Below are positions 11,012 through 21,489 of a DNA stretch of 64,000 nucleotides, piece by piece. The stretch comes from Coix lacryma-jobi var. lacryma-jobi. Lineage: Eukaryota > Streptophyta > Magnoliopsida > Poales > Poaceae. A program made the position numbers and the translations under genes. The stretch lies in NCBI GenBank assembly GCA_009763385.1, contig CM019823.1:39800444-39864443 (forward strand). Direction: 5' to 3'. The notes beneath the pieces are model-generated. The model was given only the letters and a program-made list of their open reading frames with translations, searched no databases and was not told where the DNA came from. Position 1 is the stretch's first letter; each line of letters begins with the position of its first letter.

Positions 11012-13502
11012 ATGGTGTTCTTGTTGATGCTAGCAACAAGGACAAGGTGAAGTGCAAGCTCTGTGACAAGGAGATGAGAGGAGGGATTCATAGGTTGAAG
11101 GAGCATTTGGCTCATGAAGGAAAGAATGTGAAGAAATGCACAACAAAAACACCACAGACTATGGAGGCCAAAGAGAAGTGCAAGAAGGCACTAGCTGATG
11201 CAAAAAGGAAGAGGGAGGATAAGACTGTTCGTGGGCTAGAAATTAGAGAGGAAGTTCATGTATCTAGGGTTGGAGGAGAATCAAATGAAGTCACCTGTGT
11301 TGGAAGTTAACAGCCCCACAAATTAGGACCCATTGACAAATGGACACGTGCTATTGATCCTAAAGCTACCAAGTCTGATTCTTTGAAGCAACAGCAGCTG
11401 AACAAGGAACTTTGGAAAGAAAGAACCAATGAGGTGCACAAGTACATTGCAAGATGGGCCTATACACATGGTAACTTGCTAGTATACTATGTTGTTTTTA
11501 CATTTCAAAGTTCATTTGATGTTATTATTCTTGTAAATTGTAATGAACACTAATTATGCTTCTTTCAATGTTGTGTTGGCAGGAATTGCTTTCAATGCAT
11601 GTGATAATGATGAGTTCAAGCAAATGGTCGAAGCAATTGGACAGTTTGGTCCAGGACTTGTACCTCCAAGTCAGGATGCACTGCGAGGGAAGTTGCTGGA
11701 AGAAGAATATGCAAGAACCAAGAGTTTGCTATAACAACGAGAAACCGAGAAGATGAAAATGGGTGCTCTATTATGACTGATGCTTGGGCAGATAGGAAGA
11801 GGAGAAGCATAATGAATCTCTACACCAATTGTGTTGATGGTACCTCCTTCATCAGCTCTAAGGAGATGTCAAGTGTGTCACACACAAGTGAGGTCATTTT
11901 TGAACTAGTGGACAAAGCAATTGAAGAAATTGGTCCAGAAAATGTGGTGCAAGTAGTGACTGACAATGCCTCCAACAACTTGGGAGCAAAGAGGCTATTG
12001 CTTGAGAAGAGACCACAAATTTTTTGGACCTCTTGTGCAGCCCACACAATCAACTTGATGCTTGTTGAAATTGGCAACATGCCTCGGTTTAAGAAAGTGG
12101 TTGAACAAGCAAAGGCATTTACCATATTTGCCTATGGCCACACAAGAACATTGGAGTGCTTGAGACACTTCACAGAGGGGAAAGAGGTAGTGAGGCCCGG
12201 AGTCACTAGGTTTGCTTCAAACTTTCTCACTTTGAACAACATGCAAGAAAAGAAGGACCAGTTAAGAAAGATGGTGGTTCATAGTAGGTGGGACTCATTG
12301 AAGGATGTCAAATCAAAGAAAGGAAAACAGGCCACAAAAAATATATTGAGTCCAACCTTTTGGAAGGATGTGAAGCTAGCATTGGCTGTTTTTGAGGCAT
12401 TGGTCAAAGTCCTTCATTTGGTAAATGGGGATGTGAAGCCATCCATGGGTTTCGTTTATGGAGAATTTCTAAAGGCAAAGAGAGAGATCAAAGAGGCCTT
12501 TGGCAATGTTGAGTCTCGATTCAAGGATGCACTAGCTGTTATTGAGAAGAAGATGAATGGAAGACTTGATTCAAAGATGCGCATTTGACAGCCTACTTGC
12601 TTAATTCACACTATAGCTATAGTAACCCATCAATCTTTGATGAGCCCAGAATAACTGAAGGGTTTATAGCTTGTGTTGAAAATTTTTATTATCATGATGA
12701 GGACAAGCAAGATGAGGCTGCCAACATTGAACTAAAAAAGTTTCAGAACAGAGAAGGACCATTCAATAAAAAGCTTGCAAGGACTTTTCGAAACTTTGAC
12801 TACAACCCAGGTAGAGGCCGGTACTTGTTAATTTGTGGTTGTTTGCTCAATCCACACTAGTTGTTTCCAACTTTTCATGTAACATGGTTGTTTGCTCTTT
12901 TATTTCAGCATCATGGTGGCGGCTGTATGGAACTGAAACACCAGCCCTACAGCAGATGGCTACAAGGATTTTGTCTTTGACATCAAGCTCTTCGGGTTGT
13001 GGAAGAAATTGGAGTGGGTTTGAAGGGGTTAGTACCTATCTATTATGCTTATTTCAGCAGCATTATAATTAGATTGCAGAACTGAAAATGCCCCTTTTTA
13101 ATGTATTGATACACACCAAGAAGAGAAATAGGCTGACTACAACCCGCCTCAACAAGTTGGTCTATATTCAATTCAACAACAAGTTATTGCTTACTAAAAG
13201 AGAGAAGATCAAGACAGAAAATCATTGATGTTCTCTTATCTACTGATACAACTGAAGCTCAAGGTTTTCTTCAAGAGGGTGGAGATGATTGTGCACTAGT
13301 TGTCTTTAGAGACGAGGAGGAAGATGAGATGGAAGGTACAGAGATACCTTGGTCTGTCATTGGAGAGGCAGTGGGAGCAGATGAAGAGCTTGAGCAACGT
13401 AGAAGTGCAAGAGTGAGGGAGCTCTATGAAGGAGAAGAATTTTAGTTTGAAGAAGAAGACTATGAAGATGAGGATGTGGTCTATAGTGAAGATGAAATAT
13501 GA

Positions 13503-14304
13503 TCTGCTGCAGTTCTGGACCATCTCCATCTAGTAGTGAAGATGAACTATGATCTGTGTGTCTTCTTTTGTTATTTGTGAGATCTGAACTAAAAACTATG
13601 TGTTGTGCTTGTATTGTCCTTTATTTATAAATTGTGTTGTGCACTTGTATTACTGCCCTATGCACTTGTATTGTAATTACCAGCTGCTGATATGGTGTGC
13701 TCATGGATGGAAGGTTGCTGAAACCATCCAGATAAGTTACAACTTCGTGTTTTCTATTTTTTTATGAACAACTAGTTGTCTATTCACTAATTACTAGCCA
13801 GTAGCTGTGTTGCAGGAGCTATGAACATGCAAGACTCCAAGAGTAAACCAGCTAGGAATGAGGTAAGTCTACTGGCCCTCTTTTTATACTTACTGTGAGT
13901 CTGTGACTCATATATAGTAGTTATATACATATATATAGTTATATAGATAATATATATCAAAAATATTGTGCTACCACCTGTGTTATCTATCACCCACGGG
14001 GGATAGCTACCACCACCCAAATCCGGCTAGACACGCTCGTTGTCATGTCCTTGCTTTCCTATATATATATATAGCCGAATCTCACAGCCCGCTTACACGG
14101 TCCTTTTGATTCTTCTAAGTCGGCACCCGTGCTTAGGTGGGGACCTTTCGCTGACATGTTCGAAACACTTTTGCCGTTGCAGCATTTCCCAGGAGTTGGC
14201 TTCTATTTCCACACCCAAATTATATTTCCACGTGGACTACTGTAGCGTGCGTTGAATAGTACCATGCATGTCGATGTCCTCATAGGAGCAAATACATTGA
14301 CGAA
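13503..14304. other. No gene seen; 3' flank of the hAT remnant
   Basis: AT-rich, with a (TA) tract near 13905-13955. GGGGGATAGCTACCACC near 14001 is inversely matched by GGTGGTAGCTATCCCCC near 18523, which could be ends of one older element or two copies of a short MITE. No coding frame. Confidence 0.3.
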
Positions 14305-14531
14305 GGGCACGTTTAGTTAGTAGAAATTTTAACGTAAAGATCTCGTAGCACTTTCGTTGTTATTTGACAAACTTTATTCAAATATGGATCAACTAGACTC
14401 AAAAGATTTGTTTCGATATTTACAGACAAACTGTGCAATTAGTTATTTTTTACCTATATTTAATATTTCATGCATGCGTCTAAAGATTCGATGTGATGAG
14501 GAATCTGTTATTTTTGGAACTAAACATGCCC
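14305..14531. repeat. MITE with GGGCACGTTTAGTT ends
   Basis: Inverted ends are GGGCACGTTTAGTT and AACTAAACATGCCC, 227 bp apart. A 3-bp GAA flanks both sides. The interior (ACTAGACTCAAAAGATT, GCAATTAGTTATTT, CATGCATGCGTC) is shared in opposite or like orientation with the MITEs at 14824 and 32057, so all three belong to one family. Confidence 0.65.
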
Positions 14532-14823
14532 GAAAACGACAAGATAGGACAACAAGTGCAATAAGGACGAAAACTGCAGTCAGAAATGAATCAACAACAA
14601 AAAAAAACTGGATGTTACTGCACTTCTGCAGTTCCGCCTGACCACTCTGCCATTTCTATGGTACACCTTCACCGTGTACAGTTAAGATTCCTTTTTTTAT
14701 AGGGTATCGGGTACACTTAAGATGCTACTTATTGTATGCAGGTTATTTTCCCTGCCAATGACCAGTGGGTGAAGAAAAAAATTCCCAAGCATAGGAAAAT
14801 TATACGTGTGTGGAGAAGTGAAT
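14532..14823. other. No gene seen between MITEs
   Basis: Short AT-rich spacer without a recognisable frame or repeat boundary. Confidence 0.3.
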
Positions 14824-15058
14824 GCCTTGTTTAGATTTTTTCTAACTTTCAATTTTTTTCACTCTCTCCATCACATCAATGTTTGGACGCATGCATGAAG
14901 CATTAAATATTAGTAAAATAAATAACTAATTACACAGATTAGTTGTAAATCACGAGACGAATCTTTTGAGTCTAGTTAGCATATGATTGAACAATATTTG
15001 TCAAATACAAATAAAAATGCTACAGTAACAAAGTTGAAAAAAAAAATTCAACATCTAA
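14824..15058 (+). repeat. CTTGTTTAGAT-type MITE, left part (split by the Harbinger element)
   Basis: The left terminus is GCCTTGTTTAGAT. The matching right terminus ATCTAAACAAGACC is interrupted after ATCTAA at 15058 and continues as ACAAGACC at 18225-18232. The interior includes GGACGCATGCATGAAGCATT, the conserved core of this common grass MITE. The Harbinger element therefore inserted into the MITE's own TAA. Confidence 0.8.
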
Positions 15059-15295
15059 GAGCAAGTATTATAAGGCTGAGTCAGCTGGCTAAATATAGGA
15101 CACGTCAGCAAAATATATGATCTGGCAGAGAGAGAATAGGAGGAAGAGAAGAAGTCGCTATTAAACTCTTCGCCCGGCTCAAAGGCTCCACACCGCTCGT
15201 TCCCAGCCCGCAGCTGGCGTTTTCGTCGACGCCTCGGTCCCCACCTCGCTCCCTTCTCAATCCCGTGCGGCATCCGCGCCTCCCCAGCTCTCCGC

Positions 15296-15376
15296 GCGCC
15301 AAATCCTGTCCTACCTTCACCAAATTCGTGCCAAAATCGATTCCCCTCCTCCGAAATTGATCCTTTGCGCGCCAAA
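15296..15376 (-). promoter_or_regulatory. Two E2F-type sites upstream of Harbinger ORF1
   Basis: GCGCCAAA occurs at 15296-15303 and 15369-15376, within 165 bp of the ORF1 start. It is the reverse complement of TTTGGCGC. A doubled site of the same type is at 7551-7564 in the hAT leader. Cell-cycle control is inferred, not shown. Confidence 0.35.
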
Positions 15377-15457
15377 TCGAAGGACAAAACTCCCAAATCT
15401 GTCCCAATTTCTCACTTCCCAAACCCTAACCAACGAGTCCGCCGTCGGAGCAGCTAG

Positions 15458-16966
15458 ATGAGTGGCAAAAGGAAGAGGACGTCTGCACCCGTGCCTATGG
15501 AGATGCCGCCGCAACAGCCTCCTCCCGTCCCGCTCTATGGAACCAGCACCTACGTTCCAACTCCACCTACGCAGTCACCATCCTGTACACCATGGTGGCT
15601 CGCCGGGCATCAACAACTAGGCTTGGCTGGTTCGTCAACTCAGGCCTCTTCATGGATGCCGACTTTCTCAGCATCTTCACTTCCGGTGACTAGGAATGAC
15701 GACGACTCTGAAGTGCAGGTTTGGTATGTTTCCTCAATGCTTCTGAATTTTTGTTAGAACCCTATATTTAATCAACATTATTTGTTCATAAATATTTCAT
15801 TAACTAGTTTAAAATATTATGCCTAGTAATAGATTTGGTATGATATTTTGTTTGCAAGCTAGTAATAGTTAAGTTGATGTGTGTATTTTTTAAACAATGC
15901 TGATGTGTTTATTTAATGCATTTTAGGGGACCAAATCTTTACCCACCAGGTGGTTTCATGAGTTTTATGAATAGCACAGCAAGCCCTATAGGTAATGAGA
16001 GTAAATCACAAGCAGTTAATATTGTTGATGGTGGCAATGATGGCAAGTGTGGTAGGACTGAAAAACACGTGCTATGGACAAAAAATGAGGATCTGAAATT
16101 GGTACGTTACTTTTTGTGTTAATTCCATTCATGAGTTGTACTAACATCCTAGTAATCATTTTTTTGTAATGTTGTAGGTTAGTGCTTGGTTAGAAAGTCC
16201 AAAAGATCCTATCCAGTCCAACTACAGGAAAAATGATCAATATTGGAAAGATGTTGCTGATATCTACAACAGCACCATCCCAAAAAATCGAGTAAGGCAA
16301 GTCAAGCAAATTAAGGACCACTTTCTAAGAATTAAGAAAAGGGTTCAATGGTTTTGTGATAGCTGGAAGGAGGCCAATGCTCTATGGGCTAGTGGTGAAT
16401 CGGATGCAGATGTTGAGGCTAAGGCAATGAAATCTTATGAAGAAGATCACAAAAAAGATGGTCCATTTATGTTTAAGCATTGTTGGGAGGTTCTTCGTAT
16501 GGAACCAAAATGGGATGCATATTGGGAACGTCTTGAAGACCTCGAGCCGGACAAAAGAAAGTTTTGTGAAGAGGAGGATGTGGGAAAATGTTTCTCTTTA
16601 GATGATGTTGATGATGAGCGACCAATAGGAGGCAAGCAAGCTAAGGAGCAGCGCAAGAAAAAGAAAAAGGGACAGCCTTGTATAATAGATCTTGAAGATG
16701 AGCTTCACAATTTTTTAGAGGCTCAGAAAACAGCAAATGAAGGGCGCAAAGAGATGTTAGAGACACAAAGGCGTGTGTCGAGTGAGAATCTTGAAGCTCG
16801 GAAGCTCGCGCATCTTACAGCAAAAGAGCACAAGGAGTCAGTCATGCTAGAAACATATCAAGCGCTATTGATGAAAGAGACAACAAGTATGCCTGAAGAT
16901 GTGAAATATGAGCATGTGTTAGCACTAAAGTGTTTGCGGGAGAAGCTATTTAACAAAAATGACTAA
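15458..16966 (+). CDS. Harbinger ORF1: Myb/SANT-like DNA-binding protein
   Basis: Three exons are predicted: 15458-15723, 15927-16101 and 16178-16966, giving 409 residues. The introns have GTATGT...TTTTAG and GTACGT...TTGTAG ends, and phase is kept across both. The first about 90 residues are Pro/Ser-rich and low complexity. A trihelix/Myb-SANT region follows at about 135-215 (HVLWTKNEDLKLV...YWKDVADIYN). The second half is charged and helical, and matches the NAM-associated C-terminal type (about 265-405, ending ALKCLREKLFN). In Pong-type elements this protein binds subterminal DNA and assists the transposase. There are no internal stops, unlike the adjoining transposase remnant. Confidence 0.8.
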
Positions 16967-16996
16967 GGTACGGAGACTTAGATTTTTTTTGGTTGC

Positions 16997-17498
16997 TATG
17001 CATCGTCATGACTATGGTAATCAGTACAACACTGGTTATTACCTTACTGATGGTATATATCCAGAATGGGCAGCTTTCATGAAGTCTATCACACTTCCCC
17101 AAACAGAGAAGCACTAGGTGTTTGCTGAGCATCAAGAAGCGGCACGAAAAGATGTGGAGCGTGCTTTTGGGGTATTCCAGTCTCGTTTTGCCATTGTTCG
17201 TCGGCCTGCACGTCTATGGAAGAGAAAGAGTATTGGAAGGATCATGCAAGCTTGTGTGATTCTCCACAACATGATAGTGGAAGATGAAAAAGAGGATGTT
17301 AATATTCATATTGACTTGAATGAGAATCCAGGGGCATCATTTGCTCTACCTCCTGAAGTGAACACTAGTCGTAATCCATGTTTTGCTGATGTCATGCGTA
17401 GAAAAGCTGCTATCCGAGATCATCCACAGCATACCCAACTTAAAAATGATCTCATTGAGCACATTTGGTGTAAGTTTGGAAATAGGCAACGTAACTAA
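16997..17498 (+). pseudogene. Harbinger transposase (DDE_Tnp_4), C-terminal remnant
   Basis: The remnant follows ORF1 by about 30 bases. It reads YNTGYYLTDGIYPEWAAFM, then a TAG at 17115-17117, then RKDVERAFGVFQSRFAIV and ILHNMIVEDE to TAA 17496-17498. The E of DVERAFG is the third catalytic residue of the family. The segments bearing the first two aspartates are missing, so a deletion has joined the 3' end of ORF1 to the end of ORF2. The missing part is about two thirds of a normal transposase. Confidence 0.8.
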
Positions 17499-18221
17499 TC
17501 ATGGTAGAATTCTGAACCTGCATGTTTTTGTTATTTTTCCTTGCACAGTGAGAACTAACATGATGTCTTGCATGCACTTTTTCAGGAATCAAGATTGGGC
17601 ATGGTGTAGTGAATTTTGCGGATGTTACTTGAAGGTCTGTACAAATAGAAACTTCTATATCTAATTTCTATGGGCCATTTGTTCTAATTTTTTGCACTAT
17701 TATATGCTTGCAGTGTTATGTCTTTTGATGGATGGAAATGGGTCAACTGCTCCTTTCTGCTGAAGTCCAACTATGAACTGTCTTCATGCTTCTATCACCT
17801 TTCTTGAGATGAATAGATAATGGCCTGTGTACCCGTGAACTTTACAGTTGGTTAAAGTTGATGTTTTTCTGTAGCACAAACTATGTTATTTTAAGTGTTG
17901 TGTCATGGTGCTATGTCACCGTATCATTAGTGAACTGTTGTTTGAAATCTGGCAGTATTTCTTTTATTTTAGTACCTACTTTTAGTTAATCCCAAAATGT
18001 TGTTTGATAATAACATTGATAAATATATATGGTTATGCATTGAGCAAGTAAGTATGGCTACAAAGTTATAGCCCACAACAGATTGCATGTACATGAGGGC
18101 ATTAAATTTTGGTTGCAGTTTGTTAAACAGCCTCTTATTATACTAGTAGGCTGAATTGCCGGCTGGAAGTGACATGGCTTTGGCTTACGGCCATCAGCCG
18201 GCTGAATCATAGTACTTGCTC
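17499..18221 (+). other. 3' non-coding part of the Harbinger element
   Basis: AT-rich. It ends in subterminal GCCGGCTG/CAGCCGGC motifs and the terminal inverted repeat. No further gene. Confidence 0.5.
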
Positions 18222-18232
18222 TAAACAAGACC

Positions 18233-18689
18233 CGAAGTAAAATAGACAAAACGACAACGGTGGTGCAATTTGTTTTTGCCAATCATTCATTACAACATTT
18301 AATATAGTTTCTTTAACGTTGATGACGATCAAGTAGTCCAGTACTTCAGCAGACGATGGCTCAAGCTCTTCAATAGTTTTGCCCAATACTTTACAGTCCT
18401 CGTCAACCACTTTTTATAGTCGCTCGACAACCAGACTCGCTACTTCTAGTGTGGTCCAGCTAAACCGAATCAAGCCAGATACCACTTGTCACCAATCCGA
18501 GCCATGGGTAGCTATCCCCCCTAGGGTGGTAGCTATCCCCCATGATAAAAAATCCACACTATTATATATATATATATATATATATATACATACATTTATG
18601 GCTATATTGCCAAAACGCCTAGGAGCGCCGAGGACCGAGTACTCCCGACTAGGCGCTAGGCAATGGGTCGGCGCCTTGATTCCGCCTAG
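18233..18689. other. No gene; short-repeat stretch
   Basis: Contains two GGTAGCTATCCCCC motifs near 18510-18545, inversely matching 14001, and a (TA)n microsatellite at about 18563-18590. It also holds a GC-rich inverted stretch with CGCCTAGGAGCGCC / GGCGCTAGGC near 18615-18690. Confidence 0.35.
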
Positions 18690-19065
18690 CGCCTAGCTGA
18701 ACTTTGGCAGGGTGTGTTGAAGTTGAGAAGAAACGAGAGCAGATTTGGAGCTGGGTCCTAGAATTTGCAATTACCGGACGTGTCCGATATTGCACTAAGG
18801 GCCAGCAGTTGAGACCATACCAGATGTGTCCGGTATTAGCTTCCTGCGCAGAAATAATTCTATCTAGCTCTAATCCTTTGTGGTGCAGGAACTTACTTCT
18901 ATATTTATTGTATAGCATCATACACTGTATGGCTTATTCGTGAGGGGTTAATGTACTCTGATTTGGAGTTTCCATTTGGAAACTCCATTCGTTTCCGCAC
19001 TTTGAAGGTGTTAATTTTCAGAAACGCCTATTCACCCCCTCTAGGTGGCATCCCAGGTCCTTTCA
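18690..19065 (+). repeat. 3' end of a degraded copia-type LTR
   Basis: It ends CCTATTCACCCCCTCT...CCAGGTCCTTTCA at 19065. That is the same CCCCC-then-CTTTCA terminus as the LTRs ending at 5986 and 62642. Motifs TTACCGGACGTGTCCG and ATGTGTCCGGTA near 18770-18840 are typical LTR palindromes. The 5' end is missing. Confidence 0.5.
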
Positions 19066-19235
19066 TTAACCCTTGACCCTTTAGTCTCGGTTGATAACAC
19101 CAACTTGAACTAAAGGGTGACCTTTTAGTCCCGATTGGTGTTATCAACTCGGACTAAAGATCTCTCACCGTAACTAAAGGTCCTCACGAGTGAATTCAAA
19201 AAGATAGTGTCTAAAATAGTGTCACATGTGTTATG

Positions 19236-19290
19236 TAGATCAGTTGGTAAGTAAGTTATGGGTGAGGCGAGAGATCTAAGGTTTGATTCT
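19236..19290 (+). promoter_or_regulatory. tRNA-like A and B boxes
   Basis: TAGATCAGTTGG (19236-19247) fits an RNA polymerase III A box and GGTTTGATTCT (19280-19290) a B box, at tRNA-like spacing. The sequence does not fold as a complete tRNA by eye, so it is a tRNA-derived fossil at most. Confidence 0.35.
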
Positions 19291-19343
19291 CACGAAGCGC
19301 AAGAGAGATTTCTGGGGTTTTTTTGTCTTGAGCATGAGCTTTA

Positions 19344-19683
19344 GGTCCTGTTTGGTTGGGCTTTTGACTTTGGCTTTTGGCCCCAAAAGCCAAAAGCCCA
19401 GCCAAAGGGGTTGCTGTTGGAGGTGGCTTCTGCAGAAGCAGTTGCTTTTCTGTACTACATTTTTGAAAGCTGCTTTGACCCTGCTTTTGGCTTTTGGCTT
19501 TTAGCTTTTCAAAATAGGTGAAATAAAAACGTTTTTATAATTATTTAAAAACAAAACTAGAAGATATACTTTATACTTATTTAACCAAACAACTTTTAAC
19601 TTTTCCACATCTCACAGTAGCTTTTCTACAGCTCACAGCTACAGCAGCTTTTTCTCACAGCTACAGCTAAACCAAAGAGGGCC
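19344..19683. repeat. MITE with TTA target duplication
   Basis: The ends GGTCCTGTTTGGTT and AACCAAAGAGGGCC form an imperfect inverted repeat. TTA flanks both sides (19341-19343 and 19684-19686). Excision would rebuild a TTTAGTCCCAGT repeat unit of the surrounding element. The interior has internal TTTTGGCTTTTGG / CCAAAAGCCAAAAG hairpins. Confidence 0.75.
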
Positions 19684-19815
19684 TTAGTCCCAGTAAAGTG
19701 ACCCGGAACTAAAAGACTAAGACCTTTAGTCTTGCATTGACAGTCCCGGTTGGCAACACCAGGACCAAAGAGGTGTCCTAACCGAGATTAAAACCCATGT
19801 GTCTACTAGCGTGTG

Positions 19816-21489
19816 GAATTAATTCTTTTTCTATATAGTTTGCTAAAATTCTAGATCCTCCCTAACAGAATTACGAAAGTATTTATGACTAAAAAAATTA
19901 AATGAAATAGAACCAAGAATGTCGATCTGGGTATAAAGTAGGCACAACTTGTGATTTAGAGGTGATATATAGAAGGACTGAAACAACGACCCAAGAGGAG
20001 GTGGATGTGAGCCTCAAAATTCTCTTCACAAGAATGACGGAGAAGCATATATCCCAATACCACCCATGAACCTCTCAATTCTCAAACACAACTAGCCAAA
20101 GTCATGTACTGACAACATATATATGAATCTTAGAAACTAGGTTAGAAAGATGTGAGAAGAAAACAGAGGTAAAAATGAGGCATTATTGAAATCCTCAACA
20201 AAAACTGGCCTAGACTTGCTTTTCAGAAATCGACTCTCAAAAGAACAAATGCCAAAACCTAATGAAACGACCTCCAAAAATTATGAAATTTAATGGAGGG
20301 GTTTATAAATCACAGAGAACATCTCCACCAAAAAAACACTACGACCAAAGTAAGTTAAAAAACTAGCTTGTGCTAGTTTTTACTATTTTTAGTGGAATCC
20401 TCTCCATGAAATTAAAAATTTGAAATCATTTCAAATGAGCTAGTTTAAATAGGAAATATTTAATGTGAATTTAGAAAAATTCTAAAACTCCACACACACA
20501 CCTTAAATAATATTTAGAAGCTACCCCAAAAGATCAAGTCAAAATAGAAAATATTTAATGGGAATTTCAAAATCTCTCTCTCAAAATTGGTTTTGCAAGA
20601 AACATAGATAATGGGAATTTTTAGGTGTTTGTGGAAAATCTGTCAAAGGTATGTAGTGGCTATATGTATTCCCAAGCTCTCATGGCACCTAAGAATAACA
20701 AAAGAAACCACCTAAAATCATCATCTCGAAGTTTTTGATGAATTTCACCAAAAACGGTAGAAAAGAGGTGTTTTGGGGTGTCAAACTTGAGACATGAGAG
20801 TTGCTCTTTGAACCATGATTTGGAAAAGTTCTAAGGGTCCTAGAACATGCCAAAATAAAGCTTACAACCAGCCAAAGTAGTAGATAAAAAGTCATCCAAA
20901 AATGACCATGAAAATCGCCCAAAAAAGAAATTTCATATTTACGAGAGGAGAAGAAATAAAGCAAGAATTTGATATCTTGATCACTTCACTGCGTGTGATT
21001 ATAAGCCACTCCTAGCAGATCAAAGCTTAAGAATGTGAAAAACTCAATCAAAGAGCCACTCCTCTCTCTCCCTCTCTTTCTAGGCCTAACCTAAACTCCC
21101 AACCTAACAAATGAAAGCATAATACCCACAACTTGGCCTCATAACCAGTCATCTCCCATGTATATAAGCATTTAGTTATTTCTCAAGATGCCCTTACATA
21201 AGGCACTCATCTAAATACCCCCCGGGGCAAATTGGTAGTTTTAATTTCTTCAATTATCCAAGGACCCAATGCCTTCTCGACTGTACTTATTGCATCGACA
21301 CAAGCTCTAAAATTCCACCACATTTTCGTCGATATGCTACTTCCCAATTTTGAGTCTGAAACCAATCAAACCCGTTGTTGATGGTTTTAAAGGCCAAAGT
21401 ACCAAATTGTCTATGCTTGTTCTGAGGCCCAAACCACCAAACTCTGCATGTCTGGTTTTGATTCCTAATAAACCAACAAACTCGCCTTC
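19816..21489. other. No gene seen; AT-rich, probably old repeat
   Basis: There is no coding frame with recognisable content on either strand, and neither edge shows a TG...CA pair. The text resumes after the solo LTR at 24372, so this and 24372-25254 were once continuous. Confidence 0.35.

Larger units (their letters stand above)
8329..13502 (+). pseudogene. hAT-superfamily transposase, decayed and split by a CACTA insertion
   Basis: A DNA transposase of the hAT (Ac-like) superfamily. Exon 1 starts at ATG 8329 and is cut at 8409 by the CACTA element. It resumes at 11012 with a BED zinc finger (CKLCDKEM...HRLKEH, about 11053-11106). An intron with GT/AG ends lies at about 11472-11582. The catalytic region follows (MTDAWADRK near 11773, VTDNASNNLGAK near 11958, CAAHTINLML near 12035). 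An intron spans 12811-12908. The C-terminal dimerisation region reads SWWRLYGTETPALQQMA near 12912 and SSSSGCGRNWS near 12990. Damage: TAA at 11308-11310, TAA at 11732-11734, a one-base loss near 11762, frameshifts near 12580 and 13218, a degraded acceptor near 13100 and TAG near 13443. The reading-frame end is TGA 13500-13502. It cannot make a functional enzyme. Confidence 0.85.
15059..18221 (+). mobile_element. Pong-like PIF/Harbinger element, transposase-deleted
   Basis: The ends are GAGCAAGTATTATAAGGC on the left and the reverse complement of GAGCAAGTACTATGATTC on the right. Perfect TAA duplications lie at 15056-15058 and 18222-18224, the hallmark of PIF/Harbinger. The element is 3163 bp. 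It encodes an intact Myb-like ORF1 and only the C-terminal third of the transposase (ORF2). In Pong-type elements both proteins are needed for transposition, so this copy cannot move itself but could supply ORF1 to others. Confidence 0.92.
19066..19815. repeat. CACTA-like non-autonomous element with CTTTAGTCCCGGTT repeats
   Basis: Inverted copies of CTTTAGTCnCGGTTG / ACTAAAGG occur at about 19077-19175 and 19685-19800. The right edge reads CTACTAGCGTG, close to a CACTA terminus. The left terminus could not be fixed. A tRNA-like box pair lies inside at 19236-19290 and a MITE interrupts it at 19344-19683. Confidence 0.4.

Noticed and set aside
19236..19290. A functional tRNA gene
   Set aside because: A and B boxes are present, but I cannot fold an acceptor stem or anticodon arm. 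The same applies at 37857-37911.
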